Source: Bacteroidota bacterium
GTDB lineage: Bacteria; Bacteroidota; Bacteroidia; Bacteroidales; UBA10428
Assembly (NCBI GenBank): GCA_029268165.1
Contig: JAJUGM010000016.1
Coordinates: forward strand, 1 to 18,722
Length of the DNA stretch: 18,722 nucleotides
Direction: 5' to 3'
The notes below the pieces were generated by a model. The model saw only the letters and a program-made list of their open reading frames with translations, did no database searches and was not told the origin of the DNA. Below are positions 7,286 through 17,212 of the stretch, piece by piece. The first letter of the stretch is position 1; the number at the start of each line of letters is the position of its first letter. The translations under genes and the position numbers were made by a program.

Positions 7286-10200
7286 TTAATGTTCCTTAAC
7301 CACTTCTGTTGCGTCAGAAGATTTTTTCTCTTCTGACGATATTTTATCGAATTCTTCTTTCGAACCGACAATCAGGTTATTATACCGGCGGTTGCCTGTT
7401 CCGGCAGGAATCAGGTGCCCGACAATCACATTTTCTTTCAGGCCCTCAAGAAAATCAACCTTTCCATAAATGGCGGCTTCATTGAGCACTTTTGTTGTTT
7501 CCTGGAATGAAGCAGCCGACATAAAGCTTTGTGTTTGCAGTGCAGCCCTGGTAATACCCTGAAGTATCTGTTGTGAGGTAGCAGGAATAGCATCCCTTGC
7601 TTTAACAGGCTTCAGGTCTTTACGTTTGAGTAATGAATTTTCGTCTCTCAGTTTACGGGCAGTTACAATTTGTCCCGGTTTCAGTGTCGTTGAATCACCG
7701 GCTTCTTCAATGACTTTTTTGCCGTAAATCCAGTCGTTTTCTTCCATAAATTCCCATTTATCAACAACTTGCCTTTCAAGGAATTTGGTATCACCCGGGT
7801 CAATAATTTCAACCTTACGCATCATTTGGCGCACAATAACTTCAAAATGCTTGTCATTAATTTTTACACCCTGCAGCCTGTAAACTTCCTGAATTTCATT
7901 AACGATATATTCCTGCACTTTGGTAGGACCTTTAATAGCCAAAATGTCTGATGGTGTAATAGCGCCGTCGGATAATGGTGTCCCTGCTTTAACATAATCA
8001 TTTTCCTGGACGAGTATTTGTTTTGAAAGAGGAACGAGATACTTTTTCTGTTGTCCCGATTTGGAAGTAATCGTAATCTCGCGGTTGCCTCTTTTTACTT
8101 TTCCAAACGATACTTCACCGTCAATTTCAGAAACAATAGCAGGGTTGGAAGGATTCCTTGCTTCGAATAATTCGGTAACCCGTGGAAGACCACCTGTAAT
8201 GTCGCCTGATTTACCAACGGCCCTGGGAATCTTAATCAGAATATCCCCTGCATTTACCTGGTCGCCTTCATTTACTGTGAGGTGTGAACCCACGGGCAGG
8301 TTATACATTTTAAGCACGTTGTTGTCTTTATCCACAATATTAATTGTAGGATTTTTCGACCTGTCACGGCTTTCAATAATTACCTTTTCGCGATATCCGG
8401 TTACTTCATCAGATTCTTCCTTATAGGTTAAACCCTCAATAACATTTTCAAAAGAAACAATACCTTTAGCTTCGGAAATAATCAGTGCATTATACGGGTC
8501 CCATTCACAGATGAGCGTTCCTTTTTTAACTTCATCGCCATTTTTGATATATAATTTTGCGCCATAAGGTATATTATTGGTTGTAAGTGCTATACCGGTT
8601 TTCTTATCTACGATGCGAAGTTCTGCCAGGCGACCGATTACTATATCCACCTTTTTACCGTCTTCTTCTGTTTTCTCAACCACGCGTAGTTCATCAATTT
8701 CGGCAATTCCATTATATTTTGCAACAATATTTGATTCGGTGGTAATGCTCATAGCAGTACCCCCAACGTGGAAAGTACGGAGGGTAAGCTGAGTGCCTGG
8801 TTCACCAATTGATTGGGCAGCAATAACTCCTACTGCTTCACCAATCTGTACCATACGTCCTGTTGCCAGGTTACGCCCATAACATTTAGCACAAACACCT
8901 TTGCGTGATTCACAGGTAAGAACTGAACGTATTTCAACCTGTTCAATTGGTGAATCGTCAATGTTTCTGGCAATCTCTTCCGTAATTTCCTGTCCTGAAG
9001 AAACTATCAGTTCACCAGTAAGCGGATGGTAAACATCATGAACAGCAGTGCGGCCTAGTACTCTTTCGTAAAGCGACTCAACCACTTCTTCATTGTTCTT
9101 TATGGCGGTAGCAACAAGGCCTCTGAGTGTACCACAGTCTTCTTCGGTAATAATAACATCCTGTGATACATCAACCAGGCGTCGTGTAAGATAACCTGCG
9201 TCAGCAGTCTTAAGGGCCGTATCGGCCAGACCTTTACGAGCACCGTGGGTTGATATAAAGTATTCAAGAACCGACAATCCTTCTTTGAAGTTTGAAAGAA
9301 TAGGGTTTTCTATAATTTCGGACCCTGTTGATCCCGACTTCTGAGGTTTTGCCATAAGGCCTCTCATACCTGATAACTGACGGATCTGTTCTTTTGAACC
9401 TCTTGCACCTGAGTCGAGCATCATATAAACCGGATTAAACCCCTGTTTATCGGCCGATAACTGTTTCAGCAAGGTTTGTGTCAGTTTGGCATTGGTATGC
9501 GTCCAGATGTCAATAATCTGGTTATAACGTTCGTTATTGGTAATAAACCCCATGTTGTAATTGTTCATTACCTCATCAACCTGCTGATAACCTTCTTCCA
9601 TTAAAGCATCTTTTTCGGCAGGTACAATAACATCATCGAGGTTAAATGAGAGTCCGCCCTGAAATGCCATTTTAAAGCCTAAATCCTTTATATCATCGAG
9701 GAATTTAGCAGTTTTTGATGTGCCAGTCTTCTTTAATACCAGGCTGATAATATCCCGAAGTGATTTTTTTGTAAGAAGTTCATTGATAAATCCAACTTCT
9801 TCAGGAACCACTTCATTAAATAAAACTCTTCCGACAGTGGTTTCTATAATCTGTCGTGAAGGTTGCCCGTTATTTTGAACTTCAATCCTTACTTTGATTA
9901 CAGCATGCAAATCAACTTTTTTCTCGTTAAAGGCAATGATGACCTCTTCGGGAGAATAAAAAGTAGCACCTTCACCCTTAACAGGCCATTCAGGCGTACT
10001 TTTACGGGCTTTGGTCATATAATAAAGTCCAAGCACCATATCTTGTGAAGGCACTGAAATGGGAGCGCCATTAGCCGGATTAAGAATATTGTGTGAAGCA
10101 AGCATCAGTATCTGGGCTTCAAGTATGGCTGCGTTTCCAAGAGGCAGATGTACGGCCATCTGGTCACCGTCAAAGTCGGCATTAAATGCAGTACATACCA

Positions 10201-11590
10201 GTGGGTGTAACTGTATTGCTTTACCTTCAATAAGTTTGGGCTGAAATGCCTGAATACCGAGCCGGTGCAATGTAGGAGCACGATTAAGCAGAACAGGATG
10301 GCCTTTAAGTACATTTTCAAGAATATCCCATACAACAGGATCTTTACGGTCAACAATTTTTTTAGCCGACTTGACGGTTTTAACAATGCCTCTTTCAATA
10401 AGTTTACGTATGATAAACGGCTTGTAAAGTTCTGCTGCCATTTCTTTGGGCAGGCCTGTTTCATGCAACTGAAGCTCAGGGCCAACAACAATAACTGAAC
10501 GTGCAGAATAATCGACACGTTTACCCAGCAGGTTCTGACGAAAACGTCCCTGTTTACCTTTCAGGCTGTCGCTGAGAGATTTAAGCGGTCTGTTTGCGTC
10601 GGTTTTAACAGCATTTGATTTTCGCGAATTATCGAATAATGAATCAACAGCTTCCTGAAGCATACGTTTTTCATTTCTGAGAATAACCTCAGGGGCTTTG
10701 ATTTCGATGAGTCTCTTGAGTCGGTTGTTACGTATAATTACCCTGCGGTAAAGATCGTTAAGATCGGATGTTGCAAAGCGGCCTCCGTCAAGTGGAACAA
10801 GAGGCCTTAATTCAGGAGGAATTACGGGGACAACCTTAATGATCATCCATTCTGGTTTATTAACTCCTTTGGAAGCCCTGAAAGCTTCAACGACCTGAAG
10901 CCTTTTTAAAGCTTCGTTTTTGCGTTGCTGCGATGTTTCAGTATTTGCCTTATGGCGCAGGTCGTATGATAAACTGTCAAGGTCGAGTCTTTCAAGCAAC
11001 TGATGTAATGCTTCAGCACCCATATTGGCAATAAATTTATCAGGGTGGCTGTCGTCAAGTAACTGGTTTTCTTTCGGCAGTGAATCAATGATTTCAAGAT
11101 ATTCTTCTTCTGTAAGGAAGTCCAGATACTGAACGCCGTCAGCTGCTTTGATACCGGGATTTATTACTACATATCGTTCATAATAAATAATCGAATCGAG
11201 TTTTTTTGAAGGTAATCCCAGCAGATAGCCTATTTTGTTTGGCAATGTTCTGAAATACCAGATATGTGCCACCGGAACAACAAGGGATATATGTCCCATC
11301 CGTTCCCGGCGTACCTTTTTTTCAGTAACTTCAACACCGCAACGGTCGCACACGATTCCTTTATAACGGATTCTTTTGTATTTACCACAATGGCATTCGT
11401 AGTCCTTTACAGGGCCGAATATCCTTTCGCAAAATAATCCATCACGTTCGGGTTTGTAAGTTCTGTAATTGATAGTTTCGGGTTTTAATACTTCACCACT
11501 TGAGCGTTCCAGTATTTCTTCAGGAGAAGCCAGACTGATAGCTATCTTGGTGAAATTAGCCTTTGCTTTATTTTCCCTTCTTAATGACAT
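7286..11590 (-). CDS. rpoC: DNA-directed RNA polymerase beta' subunit
   Basis: This is the large catalytic subunit of bacterial RNA polymerase. The catalytic loop NADFDGDQ (470-477) provides the Mg-binding aspartates D472, D474 and D476. The N-terminal zinc site uses C66, C68, C81 and C84; the second uses C819, C893, C900 and C903. The bridge/trigger region after it (AAQSIGEPGTQLTLRTFH) is normal. At 1434 residues it is close to other Bacteroidota versions and slightly longer than the E. coli protein (1407), with a charged Lys/Glu tail. The start MSLRRENKAKAN is family-typical and lies 43 bases after rpoB. I see no frameshift or missing key residue. Confidence 0.98.
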   Translation of the reverse strand: MSLRRENKAKANFTKIAISLASPEEILERSSGEVLKPETINYRTYKPERDGLFCERIFGPVKDYECHCGKYKRIRYKGIVCDRCGVEVTEKKVRRERMGHISLVVPVAHIWYFRTLPNKIGYLLGLPSKKLDSIIYYERYVVINPGIKAADGVQYLDFLTEEEYLEIIDSLPKENQLLDDSHPDKFIANMGAEALHQLLERLDLDSLSYDLRHKANTETSQQRKNEALKRLQVVEAFRASKGVNKPEWMIIKVVPVIPPELRPLVPLDGGRFATSDLNDLYRRVIIRNNRLKRLIEIKAPEVILRNEKRMLQEAVDSLFDNSRKSNAVKTDANRPLKSLSDSLKGKQGRFRQNLLGKRVDYSARSVIVVGPELQLHETGLPKEMAAELYKPFIIRKLIERGIVKTVKSAKKIVDRKDPVVWDILENVLKGHPVLLNRAPTLHRLGIQAFQPKLIEGKAIQLHPLVCTAFNADFDGDQMAVHLPLGNAAILEAQILMLASHNILNPANGAPISVPSQDMVLGLYYMTKARKSTPEWPVKGEGATFYSPEEVIIAFNEKKVDLHAVIKVRIEVQNNGQPSRQIIETTVGRVLFNEVVPEEVGFINELLTKKSLRDIISLVLKKTGTSKTAKFLDDIKDLGFKMAFQGGLSFNLDDVIVPAEKDALMEEGYQQVDEVMNNYNMGFITNNERYNQIIDIWTHTNAKLTQTLLKQLSADKQGFNPVYMMLDSGARGSKEQIRQLSGMRGLMAKPQKSGSTGSEIIENPILSNFKEGLSVLEYFISTHGARKGLADTALKTADAGYLTRRLVDVSQDVIITEEDCGTLRGLVATAIKNNEEVVESLYERVLGRTAVHDVYHPLTGELIVSSGQEITEEIARNIDDSPIEQVEIRSVLTCESRKGVCAKCYGRNLATGRMVQIGEAVGVIAAQSIGEPGTQLTLRTFHVGGTAMSITTESNIVAKYNGIAEIDELRVVEKTEEDGKKVDIVIGRLAELRIVDKKTGIALTTNNIPYGAKLYIKNGDEVKKGTLICEWDPYNALIISEAKGIVSFENVIEGLTYKEESDEVTGYREKVIIESRDRSKNPTINIVDKDNNVLKMYNLPVGSHLTVNEGDQVNAGDILIKIPRAVGKSGDITGGLPRVTELFEARNPSNPAIVSEIDGEVSFGKVKRGNREITITSKSGQQKKYLVPLSKQILVQENDYVKAGTPLSDGAITPSDILAIKGPTKVQEYIVNEIQEVYRLQGVKINDKHFEVIVRQMMRKVEIIDPGDTKFLERQVVDKWEFMEENDWIYGKKVIEEAGDSTTLKPGQIVTARKLRDENSLLKRKDLKPVKARDAIPATSQQILQGITRAALQTQSFMSAASFQETTKVLNEAAIYGKVDFLEGLKENVIVGHLIPAGTGNRRYNNLIVGSKEEFDKISSEEKKSSDATEVVKEH

Positions 11591-11633
11591 ATTATGTTTT
11601 TTATTTTTTCAGATTAAAATACAATACAACAGA

Positions 11634-14600
11634 TTAAACCAGGTTGATACTCAATCCTAATCCCCTGAGCTCATGTAACAATACATTGAGCGATTCGGGT
11701 ATTCCAGCCGGTGGCAGGGGTTCTCCCTTAACAATAGCCTCATAGGCTTTTGCACGTCCGACAACGTCGTCTGATTTAATTGTCAGAATTTCCTGCAGAA
11801 TGTGAGCCGCACCAAATGCTTCAAGTGCCCATACTTCCATTTCACCGAATCGTTGGCCGCCAAATTGTGCCTTACCACCCAACGGTTGCTGCGTGATAAG
11901 TGAATAGGGGCCGATTGAGCGGGCGTGCATTTTATCATCAACCATGTGGCCAAGTTTGAGCATGTAAATCACACCTACTGTTGCAGGCTGGTCAAAGCGT
12001 TCTCCGGTTCCACCGTCATAGAGGTAAGTTTTACCGTATTTTGGTAATCCCGCCTTATCGGTGTATTCATTAATCTGATTTATGGTAGCCCCGTCAAAGA
12101 TAGGTGTTGAAAATTTGATACCCAGTTTTGAACCTGCCCAGCCCAGCACTGTTTCATAAATTTGTCCGAGGTTCATACGTGAAGGCACGCCAAGCGGATT
12201 CAAAACGATATCTACCGGAGTGCCGTCTTCGAGGAATGGCATGTCTTCCATTCTCACAATTTTTGATATGATACCTTTATTACCGTGGCGACCGGCCATT
12301 TTATCGCCCACTTTAATCTTACGTTTCTGGGCAACATACACTTTGGCAAGCTGAACAATGCCTGCAGGCAATTCATCACCAATGGTTATGCTATATTTCT
12401 TGCGTTTATAAATAGCATCAATTTCTTTGAATTTAATAATATAATTATGTATCAGCAGTTTTATCTGATCGTTCTTGTCTTTATCAGTTGTCCATTTATT
12501 CGGGTTTATCTGCATGTAGTCAATGTCCTGTAATACCTTCTGGGTAAATTTGGCGCCTTTGGGTATTATATCAACATTGTAATAATCCTTAACACCCTGG
12601 GATGTTTTTCCGTTAACCAGAATAAAGAGTTTATCAATCAGTTTTGCTTTCAGTTCACTTGTATTTCTTTCAAATTCCTCTTCAATTTTATCAAGGATTG
12701 GTTTTGTTGAGGTCTTAATTTTTTTATCTTTCACCGAACGTGAGAAGAGTTTTTTATCAATGACCACGCCTTGTAATGATGGAGGAGCTTTAAGCGAAGC
12801 GTCCTTCACATCGCCTGCTTTGTCTCCGAAAATTGCACGCAGCAGTTTTTCTTCAGGCGAAGGGTCGGATTCACCTTTGGGTGTAATTTTACCGATAAGA
12901 ATATCACCGGGATTTACTTCGGCACCTATTCTGATCAATCCATTTTCATCGAGGTTTCGTGTGGCTTCTTCACTTACATTTGGAATATCGGCAGTAAGCT
13001 CTTCAAGGCCTCGTTTTGTGTCGCGCACCTCAAGCATATATTCATCAATATGAATGGAAGTGAAGAGGTCATCTCTTACAACGCGTTCGGAAATAACAAT
13101 AGCATCTTCAAAGTTATATCCTTTCCAGGGCATGAATGCAACCATCAGATTACGGCCCAGAGCAAGCTCCCCGTCGCGGGTGGAGTATCCTTCCGTAAGT
13201 ATCTGGCCTTTTGTAACTTTTTCTCCTTTCCTGACAATAGGTTTAAGGTTGATACAAGTATTCTGATTGGTTTTTCTGTATTTCTGCAATTTATAGCGCT
13301 TAATATCGCCGTCGAAACTGACAAACTTTTCTTCCTCGCTCATTGCATAACGGATAACAATTTCGTTAGCATCGACATATTCAACAATTCCGTCATTCTC
13401 AGCAATGATCAGAAAGCGTGAATCGCTTACCACTTCACGTTCAATTCCTGTTCCAACAACAGGCGCTTCAGGGGATATGAGTGGAACTGCCTGACGCATC
13501 ATGTTTGAACCCATAAGTGCGCGGTTGGCATCATCATGCTCGAGGAATGGGATAAGCGAAGCAGCTATGGATGAAATCTGGTTAGGAGCAACGTCCATCA
13601 GGTCAACCTCTTTAGCATCCACAAGAGGGAAGTCACCGTTATAACGGGCTTTAACCTTGGGATTAATGAAGTTACCTTCCTCGTCAATAGGTGCATTGGC
13701 CTGGGCAATAACTTTTGATTCTTCTTCTTCGGCACTGAGCCATACAATACCGTTATCTGACAGGTCAACCTTTCCATTTTCAACCTTTCGGTAAGGAGTT
13801 TCAATAAACCCCAGGTCGTTAATCTTTGCATATACACATAATGATGATATCAGTCCGATATTTGGTCCTTCAGGTGTTTCAATCGGGCAAAGTCTTCCGT
13901 AATGTGTATAATGCACGTCGCGTACTTCGAAACCAGCGCGTTCTCTTGAAAGACCCCCAGGGCCTAATGCTGACATTCTTCGTTTATGGGTAATTTCAGC
14001 CAGCGGGTTTGTCTGGTCCATAAACTGCGAGAGCTGGTTGGTTCCGAAGAATGAGTTGATAACCGACGATAAAGTTTTTGAGTTAACAAGGTCAATAGGG
14101 GTAAAAACTTCATTATCCCTTACGTTCATTCGTTCGCGGATGGTACGTGCCATTCTGGCCAGGCCCACGCCAAACTGTGCGGCAAGTTGTTCGCCTACAG
14201 TCCTTACCCGGCGGTTGCTCAGGTGGTCGATATCATCAACATCGGTTTTTGAATTAATAAGTTCGATAAGATATTTGATGATTCTGATAATGTCTTCTTT
14301 TGTAAGTACTTTAATATCCATAGGGATATCGAGGCCGAGTTTGCGGTTTATCCGGTAGCGGCCAACTTCACCAAGGTCATAGCGCTTATCTGAGAAAAAC
14401 AATTTATCAATCACGTCGCGGGCAGTGGCTTCATCGGGGGGTTCTGCATTACGAAGCTGTCTGTAAATATGAAGCACTGCTTCTTTTTCAGAATTACATG
14501 GGTCTTTCTGCAGTGTGTTATAAATAATTTCAAAGTCAGAAAGGTTTTGGCCTTCCTTATGCAGGAGTATGGTTTTTACACCCGAATCAACAATGGCATC

Positions 14601-15443
14601 AATATGTTCATCCTGCAGTATCGTTTCACGGTCAATAATAATTTCATTACGCTCAATGGATACAACTTCTCCGGTATCTTCATCAACAAAGTCTTCAACC
14701 CAGGATTTCAGAACACGGGCTGCAAGTTTTCGGCCTACAAGCTTTTTAAGAGCAGTTTTTGAAACTTTAATTTCATCGGCAAGGTCAAAAATTTCGAGTA
14801 TGTCCTTATCACTTTCATAGCCAATAGCCCTGAAGAGGGTAGTGACGGGTAATTTCTTTTTACGATCGATATAAGCATACATAATGTTGTTTATATCGGT
14901 CGCAAATTCAATCCATGAACCTTTGAAGGGAATAATTCGTGCCGAATACAATTTGGTGCCATTGGCATGGATGCTTTGTCCGAAAAATACGCCAGGTGAG
15001 CGGTGTAACTGAGACACTACAACACGTTCGGCGCCGTTAATGACAAAAAGCCCTCTGTCGGTCATGTAAGGGATAGTCCCCAGATAAACATCCTGAATGA
15101 CGGTATCAAAATCTTCGTGTTCAGGATCTGTACAATAAAGTTTCAGTTTTGCTTTCAGCGGAACGCTGTAAGTTAATCCTCTTTCAATGCATTCTTCAAT
15201 GGAATAACGCGGCGGATCAATATAATAATCCAGAAATTCCAGCACGAAGTTGTTACGGGTATCTGTAATAGGAAAATTCTCCTGAAAAACTTTATACAGT
15301 CCTTCATTTTTCCTGTTTTCAGGTGTTGTTTCCAGCTGAAAGAAATCTCTGAAAGATTTCAACTGAACATCAAGAAAATCAGGATATTTTAATTGGTTTT
15401 TTGTGCGGGAGAAATTAATACGATCGGATGTTTGATTCGGCAT
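11634..15443 (-). CDS. rpoB: DNA-directed RNA polymerase beta subunit
   Basis: This is the second catalytic subunit of RNA polymerase. At 1269 residues it is typical for Bacteroidota and shorter than the E. coli protein (1342). The rifampicin-pocket region is intact: SQFMDQTNPLAEITHKRRMS, with D476, H486 and S491 matching E. coli D516, H526 and S531, so the pocket looks wild type. Further signatures are GFEVRDVHYTHYGRLCPIE, GRNLMVAFMPWKGYNFEDA, KMAGRHGNKG and the C-terminal EVWALEAFGAAHILQE. The ATG at 15443 is preceded by an unusually long gap of 102 bases from rplL that contains a terminator-like hairpin. rpoC follows after 43 bases. Confidence 0.98.
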   Translation of the reverse strand: MPNQTSDRINFSRTKNQLKYPDFLDVQLKSFRDFFQLETTPENRKNEGLYKVFQENFPITDTRNNFVLEFLDYYIDPPRYSIEECIERGLTYSVPLKAKLKLYCTDPEHEDFDTVIQDVYLGTIPYMTDRGLFVINGAERVVVSQLHRSPGVFFGQSIHANGTKLYSARIIPFKGSWIEFATDINNIMYAYIDRKKKLPVTTLFRAIGYESDKDILEIFDLADEIKVSKTALKKLVGRKLAARVLKSWVEDFVDEDTGEVVSIERNEIIIDRETILQDEHIDAIVDSGVKTILLHKEGQNLSDFEIIYNTLQKDPCNSEKEAVLHIYRQLRNAEPPDEATARDVIDKLFFSDKRYDLGEVGRYRINRKLGLDIPMDIKVLTKEDIIRIIKYLIELINSKTDVDDIDHLSNRRVRTVGEQLAAQFGVGLARMARTIRERMNVRDNEVFTPIDLVNSKTLSSVINSFFGTNQLSQFMDQTNPLAEITHKRRMSALGPGGLSRERAGFEVRDVHYTHYGRLCPIETPEGPNIGLISSLCVYAKINDLGFIETPYRKVENGKVDLSDNGIVWLSAEEEESKVIAQANAPIDEEGNFINPKVKARYNGDFPLVDAKEVDLMDVAPNQISSIAASLIPFLEHDDANRALMGSNMMRQAVPLISPEAPVVGTGIEREVVSDSRFLIIAENDGIVEYVDANEIVIRYAMSEEEKFVSFDGDIKRYKLQKYRKTNQNTCINLKPIVRKGEKVTKGQILTEGYSTRDGELALGRNLMVAFMPWKGYNFEDAIVISERVVRDDLFTSIHIDEYMLEVRDTKRGLEELTADIPNVSEEATRNLDENGLIRIGAEVNPGDILIGKITPKGESDPSPEEKLLRAIFGDKAGDVKDASLKAPPSLQGVVIDKKLFSRSVKDKKIKTSTKPILDKIEEEFERNTSELKAKLIDKLFILVNGKTSQGVKDYYNVDIIPKGAKFTQKVLQDIDYMQINPNKWTTDKDKNDQIKLLIHNYIIKFKEIDAIYKRKKYSITIGDELPAGIVQLAKVYVAQKRKIKVGDKMAGRHGNKGIISKIVRMEDMPFLEDGTPVDIVLNPLGVPSRMNLGQIYETVLGWAGSKLGIKFSTPIFDGATINQINEYTDKAGLPKYGKTYLYDGGTGERFDQPATVGVIYMLKLGHMVDDKMHARSIGPYSLITQQPLGGKAQFGGQRFGEMEVWALEAFGAAHILQEILTIKSDDVVGRAKAYEAIVKGEPLPPAGIPESLNVLLHELRGLGLSINLV

Positions 15444-15487
15444 TACAGTATATTATAAATGTTGAACAGTAAATGATAACAAATGAC

Positions 15488-15522
15488 AAAAAGGTTTAAT
15501 CCCGATGTATCGGGATTAAACC
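15488..15522 (-). terminator. Attenuator-like hairpin between rplL and rpoB
   Basis: On the transcribed strand, GGTTTAATCCCGAT and ATCGGGATTAAACC form a perfect 14-bp dyad around two bases (15493-15522); about 13 pairs can form with a 4-base loop. Five T follow directly (15492-15488). The hairpin lies 23 bases after the rplL stop and 44 bases before the rpoB start. In E. coli a partial terminator in this same gap lowers rpoBC expression relative to rplJL. The same role is inferred here from position and form. Confidence 0.75.
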
Positions 15523-15545
15523 TGTGATATCTGGCTAACCGTGCT

Positions 15546-15929
15546 TTATTTAAGTTCAACGTCGGCGCCGGCTTCAGCTAATTGGTTTTTTATACCTTCA
15601 GCTTCTTCTTTTGATAAATTCTCCTTAATTGCTACAGGTGCCTTGTCAACCAGCTCCTTAGCTTCTTTTAATCCGAGTCCGGTAAGGTCCTTCACCAGTT
15701 TCACAATCTGAAGTTTTGCACCACCTGGGTGTTTCATAAACACCGTAAAGGTGGATTTTTCTTCAGCTTTTGCACCTTCGGCAGCACCGCCGGCAGCAGG
15801 GCCGGCAACAGCTACAGCAGCAGCTGCAGGTTCAATACCATATTCTTCCTTAAGTATTTTTGCCAGTTCGTTAACTTCTTTAACAGTTAAGTTTACCAAT
15901 TGTTCAGCAAATGCTTTTAAATCTGCCAT
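15546..15929 (-). CDS. rplL: 50S ribosomal protein L7/L12
   Basis: This is the acidic stalk protein of the large ribosomal subunit, present as dimers bound to L10, which recruits translation GTPases. The 127 residues show the expected layout: an N-terminal dimerisation helix pair (1-33), an Ala/Gly-rich hinge (about 34-56) and the C-terminal factor-binding domain. That domain contains KLVKDLTGLGLKEAKELVDK and ends AEAGADVELK. It follows rplJ by 29 bases and precedes the attenuator-like hairpin. The dipping GC and alanine-rich hinge are normal for the gene and not a sign of transfer. Confidence 0.97.
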   Translation of the reverse strand: MADLKAFAEQLVNLTVKEVNELAKILKEEYGIEPAAAAVAVAGPAAGGAAEGAKAEEKSTFTVFMKHPGGAKLQIVKLVKDLTGLGLKEAKELVDKAPVAIKENLSKEEAEGIKNQLAEAGADVELK

Positions 15930-15958
15930 TTTTTTATTATTTAATCAGTTATAAATTA

Positions 15959-16477
15959 TTATTCTTTTTCAGATAATGTTTTTACAATACCAGCCAGTTT
16001 GGTTTTTCCTGACTGTAAAGCAGAAAGAACATTCTTTGCAGGCGACTGCAACAAAAGTATAATGTCGCCTACCAGTTCTTCCTTAGACTTGATACTTGAC
16101 AATGCATCGAGTTGATCATCGCCAATATAGATCGATTCCTCTACATAAGCAGCTTTAAGGAGAGGTTTTTCGTATGTTTTTCGGAATTCCTTTATCAGTT
16201 TAGCCGGAATGCTTGCTGAATCAGCAAACATTATTGAAGTTGAATTTTTCAATAATCCGTATAATTCCTCAAACTTACCGTCAAACTTTTCCAAAGCTTT
16301 TCTGAGCAGGGTATTTTTTACGACAACCAGTTGTATATCTTTTTCAAAACATGCTCTTCTGAGTTTGCTCGTTGATTCAGCATTCAGATTTGATATATCT
16401 GTTAGATAAAAGTGTTTTGAATTACTGATATACTGAGTCAGGTTTTCGATAATGGTATTTTTATCTTCCCTTTTCAT
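15959..16477 (-). CDS. rplJ: 50S ribosomal protein L10
   Basis: This is the base of the ribosomal stalk; it binds 23S rRNA through its N-terminal domain and L7/L12 dimers through its C-terminal helix. The 172 residues match the family: a lysine-rich N-terminus, FYLTDISNLNAESTSKLRR (24-42), VVVKNTLLRKAL (51-62), and a C-terminal helical segment from about 135 containing NVLSALQSGKTKLAGIVKTL. It lies 18 bases after rplA. That gap is too small for the separate L10 leader RNA found in E. coli and Bacillus, so any autoregulation by L10 must act elsewhere. Confidence 0.95.
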   Translation of the reverse strand: MKREDKNTIIENLTQYISNSKHFYLTDISNLNAESTSKLRRACFEKDIQLVVVKNTLLRKALEKFDGKFEELYGLLKNSTSIMFADSASIPAKLIKEFRKTYEKPLLKAAYVEESIYIGDDQLDALSSIKSKEELVGDIILLLQSPAKNVLSALQSGKTKLAGIVKTLSEKE

Positions 16478-16495
16478 AATGCATTAAGATTCTTG

Positions 16496-17191
16496 TTATT
16501 CGTCGAATGCTTTAGCATCCACTTTGATACCCGGGCTCATGGTACTTGAAAGAGAAATGCTGCGGATATATGATCCTTTTGCAGCCGCAGGTTTTAGCTT
16601 CATAATGGTATGGAGGAACTCCCTTGCATTATCGGCTATTTTTTCGGCTGAAAAAGATGCTTTTCCTATAGAAGTATGGACAATTCCGAATTTATCAACT
16701 TTGAAGTCGATTTTTCCTTGTTTTACTTCTTTAACAGCTTTTCCTATTTCCATTGTTACGGTACCGCTCTTCGGGTTGGGCATCAGTCCGCGCGGGCCTA
16801 ATATTTTACCCAGTTTTCCCAATTTACCCATAATAGCAGGCATTGTAATAATTACATCCACGTCGGTCCATCCGTTCTGGATTTTTTCGATATAATCGTC
16901 AAGGCCAACATAGTCAGCGCCTGCTGCTTTGGCTTCTTCCTCCTTGTCGGGGGTACACAAAACCAAAACCCGAATTGATTTACCGGTTCCATGAGGTAAA
17001 GTAACCACGCCCCTAACCATCTGGTTAGCTTTTTTTGGATCAATACCAAGCCGTACATCAATATCAATCGAAGCATCAAACTTGGTGGTTGTAATTTCCT
17101 TTACCAGTTTAGCTGCTTCTGAGAGCTTATATTGTTTTTCAGGCTCGATTTTTTCCAGTGCTAACTTCCTGTTTTTTGTAAGTTTAACCAT
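16496..17191 (-). CDS. rplA: 50S ribosomal protein L1
   Basis: L1 forms the mobile stalk that helps release deacylated tRNA from the E site and, in many bacteria, represses its own operon by binding mRNA. The 231 residues have the usual two-domain form. The signature GPRGLMPNPKSGTVT is at 132-146, and the ends of the chain (KFDASIDIDVRLGIDPKK near 37-54, GSYIRSISLSSTMSPGIKVD near 206-225) return to domain I. It starts 21 bases after rplK and is followed by rplJ after 18 bases. No unusual features are seen. Confidence 0.97.
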   Translation of the reverse strand: MVKLTKNRKLALEKIEPEKQYKLSEAAKLVKEITTTKFDASIDIDVRLGIDPKKANQMVRGVVTLPHGTGKSIRVLVLCTPDKEEEAKAAGADYVGLDDYIEKIQNGWTDVDVIITMPAIMGKLGKLGKILGPRGLMPNPKSGTVTMEIGKAVKEVKQGKIDFKVDKFGIVHTSIGKASFSAEKIADNAREFLHTIMKLKPAAAKGSYIRSISLSSTMSPGIKVDAKAFDE

Positions 17192-17212
17192 GTTATTCCG
17201 GAAATAAAATTA

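Noticed and set aside
10105..10518. Out-of-frame open frame inside rpoC
   Set aside because: It overlaps the catalytic region of a complete, well-conserved gene and has no protein-like features.
13050..13421. Open frame antisense to rpoB
   Set aside because: It is a shadow of the conserved rpoB coding sequence, with no start signal or recognisable motif.
15452..15457. TATAAT box just before rpoB as a promoter
   Set aside because: It is 8 bases from the ATG, leaving no room for a normal start site, and it does not fit the Bacteroidota TAnnTTTG type.
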